Assembly: GCA_028583685.1 (NCBI GenBank)
Contig: JAMXIF010000031.1
Coordinates: 10,388,230-10,452,229 of the forward strand
Direction: 5' to 3'
Length of the DNA: 64,000 bases
Origin: Petaurus breviceps papuanus
Taxonomy: Eukaryota > Chordata > Mammalia > Diprotodontia > Petauridae
Below are positions 32,456 to 43,889 of the stretch, one piece after another. Position 1 is the first letter of the stretch; every line of letters starts with the position of its first letter. The position numbers and the translations under genes were made by a program. The notes below the pieces were generated by a model. The model made no database searches. It worked only from the letters and a program-made list of their open reading frames with translations, and was not told where the DNA came from.

Positions 32456-32667
32456 CCCTTCCATGCTCTCAACAACAGGGATGTAATTATTGACATTACG
32501 AGCAAATTCAAATGTATCTTTTTTCTCCCTTTCCCTCTTTTACATTCCTTGTTTCCAGATAAAAAGGGGCACGAATAGACAAAGTTCAAGATGTCAAGAG
32601 AAATGGACACTCAGGACATAGATTTACCCCAGCCTCATCTCTATTCAGAGTCTAGGCCTGAAATCCT

Positions 32668-32867
32668 AGATTTCAGGAAGATTAGAGTTCAAAATCTGGT
32701 CTCAGATGCTTACTAGCAAGCTGTTTAACCTCTCTCTGCCTCAGTTTCATCAACTGTATAATGGTCATAATAATAGCACCTGTCTGCCAGGGTTATTGTG
32801 AGGATTGAATGGGATGCTATTTGGAAAGTGCCTGGCCCACACATAGTAGGCACTTAATAAATATTTA
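32668..32867 (+). repeat. MIR, long copy
   Basis: 'ATGCTTACTAGCAAGCTGTT', 'CAGGGTTATTGTGAGGATTG' and 'GTAGGCACTTAATAAATATT'. Confidence 0.8.
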
Positions 32868-33204
32868 GGTCTTTCCCTTTACTATCTTATCATAAGCTCT
32901 GGTGCCTTCCATGACAGTGAATGCCCAGTTTGAGTGAATACTTGAAAGATATACCAATGCAAGAAAATAGAGTGATTGATCCAGGAGACAGAGAAAAAAA
33001 AATCTCCAAACTACCCACCTCCCCAAACAACAAACCAATAAGGAGTCACCACAACTAACTCTGTGGTATATGTGGTTATTCGCAAAGTTGATCGAAATCT
33101 TAAAGTCATTTAAATTAGAGTAGTCAACAAGCTCCATGACATTCTTGAGCACCCACCTGTTGTGCTCCGGTGAAACTTAGGGGCAGATTGGGATCACAGA
33201 GGAA
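32868..33204. other. Unassigned sequence
   Basis: No repeat or exon recognised. Confidence 0.4.
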
Positions 33205-33465
33205 GCTAGGTATCACTGTGGATAGAGCCCTGGGCCTGGAGTCAGGAAGAGTTGAGTTCAAATCCAGCCTGGGACACTTACTAGCTGTGTGACCCTGTAC
33301 AGATCACTTGACCTCTTTTTGCCTCAGTTTCCTTATCTGTAAAATGGACATAATAGTAACACTTACCTCTTAGGGTTGTGGTAAAGACCAAATGAGATAA
33401 TAATTGCAAAGCACTTAGCTCAATGCCTGGCACACAGAAATGTTAGCAGTTATTCTTCTTATTAA
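33205..33465 (+). repeat. MIR, full length
   Basis: From 'TATCACTGTGGATAGAGCCC' through 'TTACTAGCTGTGTGACCCTG' to 'AATGCCTGGCACACAGAAAT'. A further MIR tail-like piece follows at 33,520-33,610. Confidence 0.85.
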
Positions 33466-33729
33466 TTATTGTTGCCATTGGCTACCAGTGCTAACTTGAG
33501 CAAGTCTGCCTTTCTTGGCCTCAGATGGTCTTTGAGGTCTGTCCCACCTCAAAATTCATGAACCTCTACTTCTTCACCTGGAAGGCCCCTTAGGATCTTA
33601 TGATTCTTTGATTCAGAGATCTGTTTCTTTGGGGGTTTGGTTTCCTTCGGAGCACTGTACAACAGCTACTGTTCCCTTCTTGTAATTTATGCTTCATTCC
33701 TTATGGATTTACTGGGGAGTGGGATTAGT

Positions 33730-33960
33730 GGGATTGTCAGGCAGCTAGAAAGGAAGACCTGAATTTGAATCCTGTCTCAGACACTTCGTAGTTATGTGAC
33801 CCTAGACAAGACATTTAACCTTTCTGTGCCTCAGTTTCCTTGCCTGTGAAAGGAGGATAGTAATAGTACCTATCTTACAGGGTGATTGCGAGAATCATAT
33901 GAGATAACATGTAATATGCTTTGCAGACTTTAAGGTATCATATAAATGCTAACTATGATT
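33730..33960 (+). repeat. MIR, full length
   Basis: 'AAGACCTGAATTTGAATCCT', 'GTTATGTGACCCTAGACAAG', 'TTTAAGGTATCATATAAATG'. Confidence 0.85.
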
Positions 33961-33989
33961 ATGATGATGATGCTTAACAAGGCAACTTT

Positions 33990-34325
33990 CAAAATTGGAA
34001 AGAAGCTCAGAGGCCACCTGCATCATCTCTAACATGTGGTTATCTCACATTCTCTTTAAAACCTCCATTGAAAGGTATCTTACTACTTCCCAGGGTGTCC
34101 CATTCCACTTTGGGTCACTTTAGTGGTTATGAAGTATTTATTTTTCTAGTTAAGTCTAACCCTCTGCTGCCAATATCTATCCATGGCTCCCATTTTAGTT
34201 CACTTTTCTGGGGGCAAAGCAAGACAAGCCTAATCTCTCTTCCACATGATCTCCCTTCAAATACTTTCAGACAGCTATCATGGTTCCCCCCTCCCCCTCT
34301 ACAAACTACAAGGTAACAATTCCTG
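33990..34325 (-). repeat. CR1/L3 fragment
   Basis: 'CTAATCTCTCTTCCACATGA', 'CAAATACTTTCAGACAGCTA', TCATGGTTCCCCCC: reverse of the CR1/L3 3' region. Confidence 0.65.
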
Positions 34326-34820
34326 GATCCAGATGTATGGCTAGACACAAAGACAGATAAAAGAAATGTGATATAAATTAACTCAAGTCTTTGCCTTGAC
34401 TTTGCCAAAGTGAGCCAAAGGGATAAAAGGAAATACTTTTCACACTCCAGCATGGTTTTCTTTCCCTTATTTCATTTCCCAATGTCTAATTCTGAGGTGA
34501 GAAAATGATGTTGTCCTGCTTCAAATGAATAAGCTATTCAGGGCAGAGGGTTATTTAAGGCCACAAGGGAAGATGCAGTCTGGAAGTGGGGTCCTAAAAG
34601 ACTCACTCAGCTTCCCCATTGGCATCCTTCCCACTGGATCAGAGCATCCAAGGTCCTAAATTCTCCCTATTTTAAGTGGCCCCTCTTCTTTGCTCAGAGC
34701 TTCACTTTTTAAATACTTTGAACTAAGAGAATAAGACCAGCTTAGATATCTTCAGGGCTGTATTTAGGGTGAAGATTTCTATGGAATTTTGTATGTGGGA
34801 AGGTGACCCCTTAGTCACTA
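34326..34820. other. Unassigned sequence
   Basis: No repeat or exon recognised. Confidence 0.4.
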
Positions 34821-34998
34821 GAGGTAGCCATTTAATGGAATGATCATTATATTTGGAGTCAGAGGACCTTGTTGCAGTAAATTGTGTTTAACTCACAAGC
34901 CATGGAAACCTGGCCAATCACTGAGCTTTGGAGCCTCTTTTTTTCTCATTTGCAAAATAGAGATGTTTATTCTACCTGACTTTATAGGATTGCTGTGA
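34821..34998 (+). repeat. MIR, degraded
   Basis: 'ATATTTGGAGTCAGAGGACC' and 'TTTGCAAAATAGAGATG'. Confidence 0.65.
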
Positions 34999-35003
34999 GG
35001 AAA

Positions 35004-35525
35004 CCACTTTGTAGAAGCTCAAGAGTTAACATAAGTTTATTGGAGGGAGGGGAAGAAATTGAGTTTTTCTCTCCTCAATCTCCTAGTCAATGTCAATCTG
35101 GGAAGGGAAGACCCTCAGGATTTCTGGTCAAAACAGAAACAATTGCTATTTGCATTCACTCTGAGCCAATCAGGGCCCAAACAATGATCAATTGGGGCAT
35201 GGTGTGAGACCTGTTATTGGCCAATCAATGAGAGCCAGAGTGATTTGGGTCATGATCTTTAAGAAAGAAATCTAGACCATGAACCCCAAGATACTTTGTG
35301 AAATTTTAGCAATCAAAATTTACATTCGTTTGGGCAGAGTACCCTCAGGTAAGGGTATGATACCCTTTTGCCACTGGGCCCAGATGGCTTTGAGGAGAAA
35401 GTAAGGCTGGCGACTTTGTATAGCCCTCGCTCACTTAAATCCAATTCACTTGCATGTCATGGCATCACCTCCCTAATGTCATGGTCCTTTTCAAGAATGA
35501 AGGACAATCAACCTTGTTAATGTAA
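35004..35525 (-). repeat. LTR-like or unclassified marsupial repeat
   Basis: The right half ('CTTGCATGTCATGGCATCAC', then CCCTAATGTCATGGTCC) is a sequence I associate with dispersed marsupial repeats. The left end holds AATAAA on the minus strand near 35,035, and CCAATCA occurs near 35,166 and 35,221, which fits an old LTR. Boundaries and class uncertain. Confidence 0.4.
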
Positions 35526-35763
35526 CTGGAAGTAAGGGGCAGATAATAGAAGTAATTGGTATTAACATCTTAAGGAAGTACAAAGATGTGTTAAAAGTTA
35601 CCTCTTTATGAAGTGTGAAAGCCCTTCAAAGATTGAATTGAATGGGGAGTTTGGGAATGGTTGGCTGATGGTTGACTGACAGTTGGCTGAAGACTGGCTG
35701 CAACCCTTTATTAAGATTTAAAAGGCCTAAAAGCATTTTAGAATTCAGTTTAAGAGTTCTGCA

Positions 35764-36364
35764 CAGGTTCTCAAAGTGGGAGATACCACCCCCCTGGGAG
35801 AGCACTGGAATGATCCAGGGTGGGTGATAGTAGCAATTGGGAATATTGAATAAAAAAGGGGAGGTGGAAGCTTAAGAAAAGAAGAAAAGACAAGCAAATT
35901 TTGAAAAACTTTGTATATGCTTCTTCTGTTGTGTAATAGAGTTAAAATGATAGTGATTACATTATTTTCCAAATAAACACACAAAATGCAAGTTATAACC
36001 CATCAGTGGTCAAGTCCACCTACAGGTCTTACCAAGCAAATGTTGGCAAGTGAGACTCTTGTGCATTGTTGGGAAGACCAGCATGCATTGGCAGGAATAT
36101 GCATGTGTAATGATTCATTTACAATAAGGTACTATATAGTTACATGATGCAATATTGTATCATCAACATTTTAATGGAGGAAAAAACCCAAAATTTACAA
36201 CAAATTATTAAATTTAAGACGTGTCATTTAAAATACTTTTTATTTTTTGAAATGACACAAATTTAAAAAAATTAAAGGTTTAAAGAAGGTAGATTTTCAT
36301 GGGGGTGCTAAGGAGCTTTTTTTTTGAAAAGGGGGTTATAGGCCAAATAATTTAGAAACCTCTG
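35764..36364. mobile_element. hAT-type non-autonomous transposon, ~600 bp
   Basis: Starts CAGGTTCTCAAAG and ends TTTAGAAACCTCTG, an imperfect inverted repeat of the hAT CAGnGGTTCTCAAA type. GTTTAAGA (35,748) and GTTTAAGG (36,365) could be the 8-bp target copies. AT-rich interior, no transposase frame. Confidence 0.55.
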
Positions 36365-36473
36365 GTTTAAGGCATTCCAGAAAGGTTTAGCAGTATTGCT
36401 GAATAACTCCTGACCCTCTACCAAAGGGCTGCAGTAGGGGATTTTCTCTCCTCTCCCCTGAATCCCTACTATG

Positions 36474-36508
36474 GACACACACACATACACATACACACAC
36501 ACATACAC
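36474..36508. repeat. (AC)n/(ATAC) microsatellite
   Basis: ACACAC with CATACA interruptions. Confidence 0.9.
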
Positions 36509-36879
36509 TTTACAGACAGAAAAGGACACAAAGAGACAATGACTTGATGAGGGAAGTAGCTTTTAGGACAGTGCCTTTTCTGGCAGCAGAGAAGAGAGTC
36601 TACCATAGATTCAAGGGAGAATTAGTGCTGGCTAATTCTCTAATTCCCTGCCTCTAAGAGAGGAGCAGACCCAAGTGGACCTGCTGAGTGACCTTCCTGG
36701 TATGAATGCTGTACCTAGAGGGTAACAGCATGAGAACTTTATGGGAAGGGGAAGGACATTGGGCTAGAGTAGCTTATAAAATGGCTTCAGGCCTTCTGCT
36801 TGATATTTCAAGCTTTAGGTAGAGACTTAAACAGAAGAAGAGTGTATTATTATTTGCTGCTGCTGCTACAGCTACTGTT
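36509..36879. other. Unassigned sequence
   Basis: Only a short GCT run near 36,858 stands out. Confidence 0.4.
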
Positions 36880-37865
36880 ATAACATTCACATTGAAAGGG
36901 GAATGGCAATAGATTATACAGGGACTCCAATCTATGACCAGAGTCCCTGAGTCTGGAAGGAATTCACCAGGCCCAAGCAAACTTTAAGTCAGGATTGTAA
37001 AAGTTTATTGTTACACTTTACAGCGGGCAAGAGTTCTTAGGGAATCTGCAAGTTTATTGTTACTCTTTACAGTGGGCAGGGGTTCTTAGGGAACCTGCAA
37101 ACTTAAAGAAGTCACTGATAGTTTTAAGGAGTCAAGACAGTAAATCAGATGTCAATTATGCCAACTAGAAGAGTAAGGGTGGGATTAGGGAGGAGTTAAG
37201 GAGTGGTCAGTGCTTAAAGGAACATGCACTTTTAATGTCAACTGCGAAGGCGTATTGCCCATAATTCACTGGGAAATAGCTCAAGGGAGGGCTACCTGGA
37301 GGTGTTGTTTTAGGCTTGAAACTTCACTAAGTCAGCTAGCAGTCAAGGCTGACTGAAAAGTGCCTAGTCTGCCACCCATTAGTGTCATGTTTGACAAGAT
37401 AGATGTTGGGAACCAAGGCTAACGGAGTGTGTGTATAATTGGCTGAGGAGTTAACCTATAGACAGTGAATTGAAGGATTCATAGATGCAGCTGGCCATTA
37501 TACTAAGGGGAGATAACATTTGCCTAAGCTAAAATGTTTATAGATGGTTTAGTGAAGGATTCATAGGTGTAGCTTGTTATTGTTCCAAGCAGAAATAAAC
37601 AATTCATGGGTTGCTGCTGGGCAGAGTGCTAGCAGGGGGAAGGGGCAGAGTTAATGCTCTGAGGCTGGAGAGGGGGAAATGTGATTTTACAGACTGGTTT
37701 TACAAATTGATTTTACAAACTGATGTTACAAACTGATATTACAAACATAGATCCCAAGCACCCCATTAATATTAAGGTATAAGTGACAGATTTCAGGTCC
37801 TTTCCCTATGTTCATTAAGAACAATTACTGTCACTTCCCTTCACTTCTCTTAACACAGAACCCTC
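36880..37865 (-). mobile_element. Probable solitary LTR (fossil)
   Basis: On the minus strand two AATAAA signals (37,004-37,009 and 37,053-37,058) sit in a tandemly doubled 49-bp block, with a U5-like segment to the left and a long U3-like segment to the right holding five 13-bp repeats (37,682-37,746). No SINE or LINE signature lies inside. Exact ends not defined. Old, with no viral genes seen. Confidence 0.5.
37682..37746. repeat. Five tandem 13-bp units
   Basis: Units TGATTTTACAGAC, TGGTTTTACAAAT, TGATTTTACAAAC, TGATGTTACAAAC and TGATATTACAAAC lie head to tail without gaps, in the putative U3 of the LTR. Confidence 0.9.
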
Positions 37866-38261
37866 CCCATAACAAGGAAACAAAACAAATAAACACATTA
37901 ATTATGTCTAAAAATGATGTTTCTCTCTACTCTTATTGTGTACCACCTATTTGCTGATAGGTGGGAAGTATGCTTTATCATCATACCTCTGAAGTCAAGA
38001 TTGGTCCCTGAATTGATCAGGAAGGGTTCTAGAATATGTCATTGATGTTTTCCTTTACATGACTGTAATTATCATGAAAATTGTACTCTTGGTTCCACTT
38101 GCTTTTCTCTGCATTAGTTCATATCAATCTTCCAATTTTTCTTGGAATTCTTCGAGCTTGATATTTCTTATGCAGCCATAATATTCCATTACAATCTTAT
38201 GCCAAAATTTGTTTGGTCATTCTCAATGGATGTGTATTAATTTTCCATCAAGTTTTTTTCT

Positions 38262-38321
38262 TTTTTTTTTTTTTAAGCAATTGGGGTTAAGTAACTTGCT
38301 CAAGGTTACACAGCCAGGTGT
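38262..38321 (-). repeat. WSINE1-type fragment in L1
   Basis: T-run, 'AAGCAATTGGGGTTAAGTAA' and TACACAGCCAG; 3' part only. Confidence 0.75.
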
Positions 38322-39180
38322 TTCTGGGTATAAGTTCTTTTCTATTACAAAAAGTATGGCCATAAATAATTTTGCACATATGAGATACCTACCCTCTGTT
38401 ATTTTACTTGAGGTATGTGTCTAAAAGGGACATCACTAGATTTCATGATTTAAAAAAATATTCCAAATTGTTTATAAGAATGATTCATAGTTCCATCCAT
38501 AGTTAATGTACTATTCATAGCCCCTCAAAATCATTTTTGTCTTTTGTTATATTTGTGTATCTGATAATTATAAGGTAGAATATCAAAGTGTTCTAATTTA
38601 CATTTCTCTTCTTCTTATTGTTTTAGTACATTCTTTTCAGCATCTTTCATTTTCTCTTCTGTTCACATTTTTTGGGGTATTCTTTTTATATAATATTTGT
38701 ACCAATTCCTTAAACATGTCAGAACTTTATTTGAGATATTTGCTACAAAAAGTTTTCAATTAACTGGTTCTCTTTTATTTTCACCTGCACTGATTTTGTT
38801 TGTATGAAGTTTTTTAAATTTTACATAATCAAAATTATTTTTATTTCCTATGATCACTCCTCTATTCCTTGCTTAGTTAAGAATTTTACCCTCAACCATA
38901 GTTGTGTAAGATACCTTCCTTTATTGTCTTTTAATTTTTTTTTATTATATGACTTTTTATATTTTTCATGTATCAATTTGGAGTTTATTATGGTTTATAG
39001 TATAAAGTGTTAGTTTGAATCAATCAATTTCTGCCAGGCTGTTTGCAGTTTCTTAGCTGGCCTCATGGAATTGGGATTCTTACTTCAGTAACTGGTGCTT
39101 AATGAACTCCAGGTTTCAGTTTGATCACTCAGATTTCTTGCTTATTTTGTCTGTTACACTGATCAACTTTTCTAATTTTT

Positions 39181-39342
39181 CTTTTTTTTTTTAATTAAGC
39201 AATCAGGCTTAAGTAACTTGCTCAAGGTTACACAGCCAGTTATTTCTGGGTGTGGTGCTAAGTATCTGAGCCTGGATTTGATCCCCAGGTCATCCCGACA
39301 CTGGAGCCGGTGCTCTTACTCGCTGAGCCATCTGGCCACCTC
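39181..39342 (-). repeat. WSINE1-type SINE, outer of a pair
   Basis: From the T-run to 'GAGCCATCTGGCCACCT'. The L1 target ACTTTTCTAATTTTT (39,166-39,180) recurs at 39,522-39,536, after the second SINE. Confidence 0.8.
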
Positions 39343-39360
39343 TAAACATTTTGACTTCAT

Positions 39361-39520
39361 TCTTTTTTTTTTTTGCCTTTTGGAGGGCAATTGGGGTTAA
39401 GTAATTTGCCCAAGGTTACACGGCTAGTATTTTTGTATTAAGTGTCTCAGGCTGGAACCAAACTTGAGTCCTCCTGACTCCAGGGCCAGCGCTTTACTCA
39501 CTGCACCAGGCTAGCTGCCC
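39361..39520 (-). repeat. WSINE1-type SINE, second of the pair
   Basis: T-run, 'GGGCAATTGGGGTTAAGTAA' to GCTAGCTGCCC; ends one base before the right copy of the shared target sequence. Confidence 0.8.
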
Positions 39521-39937
39521 GACTTTTCTAATTTTTATGAAATAGAGTTGATTACTGTTTAATAGTATGATTTGAGATCTGCTAATGCCAGATCTCCTTC
39601 ATTCCTATTTAAAAAAAATTTCCTTTGAGGTTCTTGACCTTCTGTTTTTTTTCAAATGAATTCTATTATAGTAACTTTTCAGTAGTTTAGTATGATACTA
39701 AATATGTAAATTAATTTAGATAGTATCATTTTAATTTTATTGGCACAGCTCATCTCTGAGCATTTAATCTCTGTCTCATTTTTTATTTTCCTTTATTTCT
39801 ATAAAGGTTGTTTTGTAGTTATATTTGTGTCAGTCCTGAATGTACTTTGGTTGACTCTCAAATATTCATTTTGTAGTTAAAATAATGAATTTTTTCTTCT
39901 ATCTCTTTCTGAAGCATGTTTCCTATTACTTTCTTTT

Positions 39938-40098
39938 TGCTTTTTTTTTTTTTGGAGGGCAAGTGGGGTTAAGTAACTTGCCCAAGGTTACATGGCTAGT
40001 TTTTTTGTGTGCGTGTTAAGTATCTGAGGCCAGAACCAAACTCTGGTCCTCCCAACTCCGGGGCCAGCACTTTACTCACTGTGCCACCTAGCAGTGCC
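39938..40098 (-). repeat. WSINE1-type SINE
   Basis: T-run, 'AAGTGGGGTTAAGTAACTTG' to 'CACTGTGCCACCTAGCAGTG'. Confidence 0.8.
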
Positions 40099-40440
40099 TC
40101 CTTTACTATTGAGGGCACAATCATCCTAGTCACCCAGGCTCACAACCTATACATCATCCTTGACCTTTCCATCACTGCACATATCCAATCTATTATCAAA
40201 TCTGTCATTCCTACCTTTCTCTCCATACCATGCCTCATTCTACTACATTGTCCTTCTCCATAACTATTGTCAGGTCATGTTGCTTAGTTATTCTCCAACA
40301 TTTTCCCCTTTAATCTGCTGTGTTTCCCCTTACTCTTCTTTCACCTTCTTGCTGCTATTTAACTCTTACAAAACTTTTCAAGATACTCATCCACTCCAGA
40401 GTTCTACATTTTATTTGGTACTCTAAGGATTAACATCAAG
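40099..40440 (+). repeat. L2 ORF-end fragment
   Basis: 'TTGAGGGCACAATCATCCTA', 'CACCCAGGCTCACAACCTAT' and 'ACATATCCAATCTATTATCA' are consecutive L2 blocks. Confidence 0.75.
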
Positions 40441-40671
40441 AAATAGCATCCTATAATGTAGCATTGGCTACATCTTGAAGTTGAAAGAACAGTGAGAAGA
40501 CCAGTAAAAAATCTTTTTTTTTTAAAAAGCTGTTGTCATGAAGAAAGAATAACTACTTCTCATGATTAAGATAAAACAAAGACTGGAGTACTGAAAATTG
40601 GGAAAAAGCAAAATTTACTGGTGAAATTCACTCTATGAAAGAAGTGGGAAACAAACACAGAAGCAGAACTT

Positions 40672-40790
40672 GAAGAGACCTTATAGGTTATCTAGTTCAA
40701 TCCCCATTTAATAGATGAGGAAACTATATCTCAGAGTCCATCTAGTTCAACACCCTAATTTTTAAGGATAAGGAAACTGGTGAACATAAG
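40672..40790 (-). repeat. MIR fragment
   Basis: 'TATCTAGTTCAATCCCCATT', 'ATAGATGAGGAAACTATATC'; the start seems repeated at 40,740. Confidence 0.6.
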
Positions 40791-41329
40791 CATTTTTTTA
40801 AGGATTAGTGCCAACAACATCAGAGCTATAAATAGAAATTATTGTTCCTTGGGTTAACTTGTATTGGTGAGAGGAGGGCCTGGGGGGAGGACTGCCTGAT
40901 TGTGGATGTGGTGATGTTGAAAAAACGAGGCATCCTGCCTTGCAGAGAATCTTTAGCTGGCAGAAAAGGCCCATCATGGCAATGGGACCCCAGGGATAAT
41001 TATGTCACAAGATGGTACAAACTGAGGAAAAAGACTACAAAGTCTTGGAGGTATAAGAATGGCAACTCCTTTAGGGAATAAGCACACAAACTTCACTATT
41101 GACACCATAGGACAAAATTTCATTCTTCCCATGCTAATTGTGGCTCTGGGCAGTGACCCTTGTAGAATGAATGGTTTCTATTAGGGAATATTGGTAGATA
41201 ATATGTGGTTTATCTAGATTTTAGGAGGCCTTGAATGGCTACCTTAGGAATTCATATTTTGTCTTGGAGTCAGGGAGCTTTTGAAGTGTTATAAGAGGGT
41301 AACTGACATAATGTAGGCAGTGTTTATCT
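40791..41329. other. Unassigned sequence
   Basis: A 79-codon frame (40,842-41,081) shows no domain; no repeat recognised. Confidence 0.4.
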
Positions 41330-41970
41330 TGTTTTAATTAAACAATATTTTATTATCCCCCCAATTACATGTAAAAACAATTTTTAACATTCATTTAAAA
41401 AAAAAATTTGAGTTCCAAATTCTTTTCCTCCCTCCCTGAGAGAGAAAGCAATCTGATTTAGGTCTGTCATGGGGAATCATATGAAACATATTTCCATATT
41501 AGTAATTTTGTGGAAGAAAACTCAACCTCCCCCACCTCAAAAGGTGAAAATAGTATGCTTTGGTCTTCATTCAGACTCGATTAGTCCTTTCTCTGGAGGT
41601 GGATAGCATCCTCAAAGGGGGTTGTCTTGGATCATTATATTGCTGAGAATAGCTTAGTCATTACAGTTGATCCTTATACACTATTGCTGTTACTGTATAG
41701 AATATTTTGTTAGTTCTGTTCACTTCACTCTGTGTCAGTAAGGGTTTCCAAGTTTTTCTGAAATCATCTTGTTCCTTATTTCTTATGCTACAATACTGTT
41801 CCATTACAATTATATGCCACAACTTGTCCATCCATTCCTCAAATGATGAACATCACCTCAATTTCTGATCCTTTGCTACCACAAAAGAGCTGCTATAAAC
41901 ATTTGTGTTCTCTCTCCCTCCCCTTTCTGATTTCTTTGGGGTATAGCCTTGTAAGCACAGGCACGGTGGG
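41330..41970 (-). mobile_element. L1 3'-end fragment
   Basis: 'CAATTACATGTAAAAACAAT', 'GAGTTCCAAATTCTTTTCCT' and 'CACAAAAGAGCTGCTATAAA': reverse of the L1 3' UTR and ORF2 end. Confidence 0.85.
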
Positions 41971-42724
41971 ATTTTTGTTGTTTTTCTTTCTGGAGTTCAG
42001 TTTCTTAGGCTCATATTAAATTGCAAACATCTAAAGGATCAATTTCCTTTGAACCTTGGTAATTCATAGCTGTGCTGAGTCATGTAGGTTGTGACACCTT
42101 CTGGTTCTGAGCCTATTAATCAAAAACTATACATACTGGGAGGGTGGTATTTTATTTTGGGGCTCACTCATGGGAAGAATATTTTTTGTGATTTGATCAG
42201 ATGAGACTCTGGGTAACTGCTGTTAGGGAGCCACCCTCTCCCCCCACCCCGCCCCAGCTTTGAGAACTCAGATATTGGTGCTCCCTGGTCTGATGATTAT
42301 GTATCTATTACTTTGTTTAGACAGTTAGACAATTGAAACTCTGTTGGATCTCTGTACTAATTTCCCTCTGTTTCTCTACTTGTATTTTCTCCACATTCAG
42401 GGTGCTGACCTTTCCCCAAACTAGTGAATGACTTATATATGTTTAATTAAAATAAGATTGTTGACCCCTTTGAAGTTGTCTTTCCTTTAGAAAAGTAGAT
42501 CAAAGAACCTGTGCTAGAAGGCCATCCTGGGTGTGCTAGGATGCTTACTAATACAAGGTCTAGTAGTGGTATTTATGCAGTGTTTTAAGAAGTGGTACTG
42601 AATAACAGGAGTATTGCATATGGAAGAAAAAAAGAATATTTACATAGTTTCTAACCTACAAGACTAATAGTTGTACATAAAGTAATGATAACTATCTTTT
42701 GCTGGAACTTTTTCACACTGAGCC
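41971..42724. other. Unassigned sequence
   Basis: No repeat or exon recognised; C-rich run near 42,238-42,255. Confidence 0.4.
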
Positions 42725-43429
42725 TGATGGAATCCTAATAAAGCTGTCCTCAACTCCAATATTCTAACTTCATTATAGGTCCCACTTAACAGCAGGTCCA
42801 CTGTACCTACCCTCCCCCCCCCATCAATATCCTAACTTCTTCATATATGCCTTGTATCTCATTAGAATAACAAGTGTGTGCATGAACTCATATTTTTCAC
42901 AGAACAGCAGTTCCCATGTGATGGGAACACACCTACTGCTTCTACCTCGCAACTGCCCCCAGACCTATTCCACATATTTGAACATGTGTGTTCTTATATT
43001 CAATCACAATCACATCATCCATCTAGCCCAAGATAGGACTGCAATACCTAACTATCTATCTTGATCAGACCACAATAGGACAAAATGGGACCACAATAGC
43101 TAGCAAATTGGAGGACAGAATGACCAGAATGTTTAACCACCAAACCATAGATGGGACCTCTCCTCCATTACCTAATCCCTTAACAAAATTCCCTTCCCTT
43201 TTTAATATTAATCATATTCCTATATTCTATATAAATTTTGATTGTGTAATCAGCATCTTTACCATATAAAAATCCATCTTGCTTTCTCTGAAGTTGCTGG
43301 TTTCTCTTGGAACTTAATCTGCCCTACAAGAGGCATCAGTGTCAAAAAATGCCTTTACTTGGATTAGAGGTAGTCTGACTCTGAATTCTTCGAGATGGTT
43401 CCACCACAACACATCATGAAACCTCAACA
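42725..43429 (+). mobile_element. Solitary LTR (fossil retrovirus), copy B
   Basis: Colinear with 12,571-13,349. Both start TGATGG.ATCCTAATAAAG, share 'CCATCTTGCTTTCTCTGAAG' and end CAACA followed by GTTTTTGG. Shorter than copy A. Same strand, 30 kb apart, with no viral genes between that would make them one provirus. Confidence 0.65.
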
Positions 43430-43479
43430 GTTTTTGGGTGGGCAGAGCTCCCACCACAACAGGGCCTTTTTTGTAGGGT

Positions 43480-43590
43480 GAATGACAGGGTGATTAAGAA
43501 CTAGAATTGACCTTAGAGGTCAGCTGGTCTAACCCCATCACTTTACAGATGAAGGACTGAGGCCCAGAGAAATTGTGACTCATCCTTAGT
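43480..43590 (-). repeat. MIR
   Basis: 'TTGACCTTAGAGGTCAGCTG', 'TTTACAGATGAAGGACTGAG'. Confidence 0.75.
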
Positions 43591-43700
43591 TTGTGAACTC
43601 CTTGAGGACAGGGACTATTTTTGCTTTACTTTGTGTCTCCAACACTTAGCCCAGTTCCTGGTACATAGTAGGTGATTAATAAATGTATGTTGACTCGTTC
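43591..43700 (+). repeat. L2 3' end
   Basis: 'TCCTTGAGGACAGGGACTAT', 'TTCCTGGTACATAGTAGGTG'. Confidence 0.85.
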
Positions 43701-43889
43701 AGGGTCATACTGACCTTACAAAAAATGAATAGTCCTTTAGGAAAAGTAAAGAGGTAGAGTGGAAAAGGGACTGGATTTTAGATAAGAAGACCTTAGGTGT
43801 AGATCTCAGGTATCTCTGCTTAACTTTCCATTTTCTGTTGAGGATTCCACCATCTTTCAAGTCATGTATCCTTGGAATTATCTTCAATT

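Larger units (their letters stand above)
37870..39935 (-). mobile_element. L1 fragment with several SINE insertions
   Basis: Reverse L1 3' end and ORF2: 'CCATAATATTCCATTACAAT' near 38,175, 'GGCCATAAATAATTTTGCAC' near 38,359, 'AGTTTTCAATTAACTGGTTC' near 38,750 and 'CAATTTGGAGTTTATTATGG' near 38,974. The L1 resumes after each SINE. Older and more diverged than the 5.2-kb copy. Confidence 0.75.

Noticed and set aside
40842-41081. 79-codon frame with many charged residues
   Set aside because: No domain, no splice context and no repeat identity; length is within chance.
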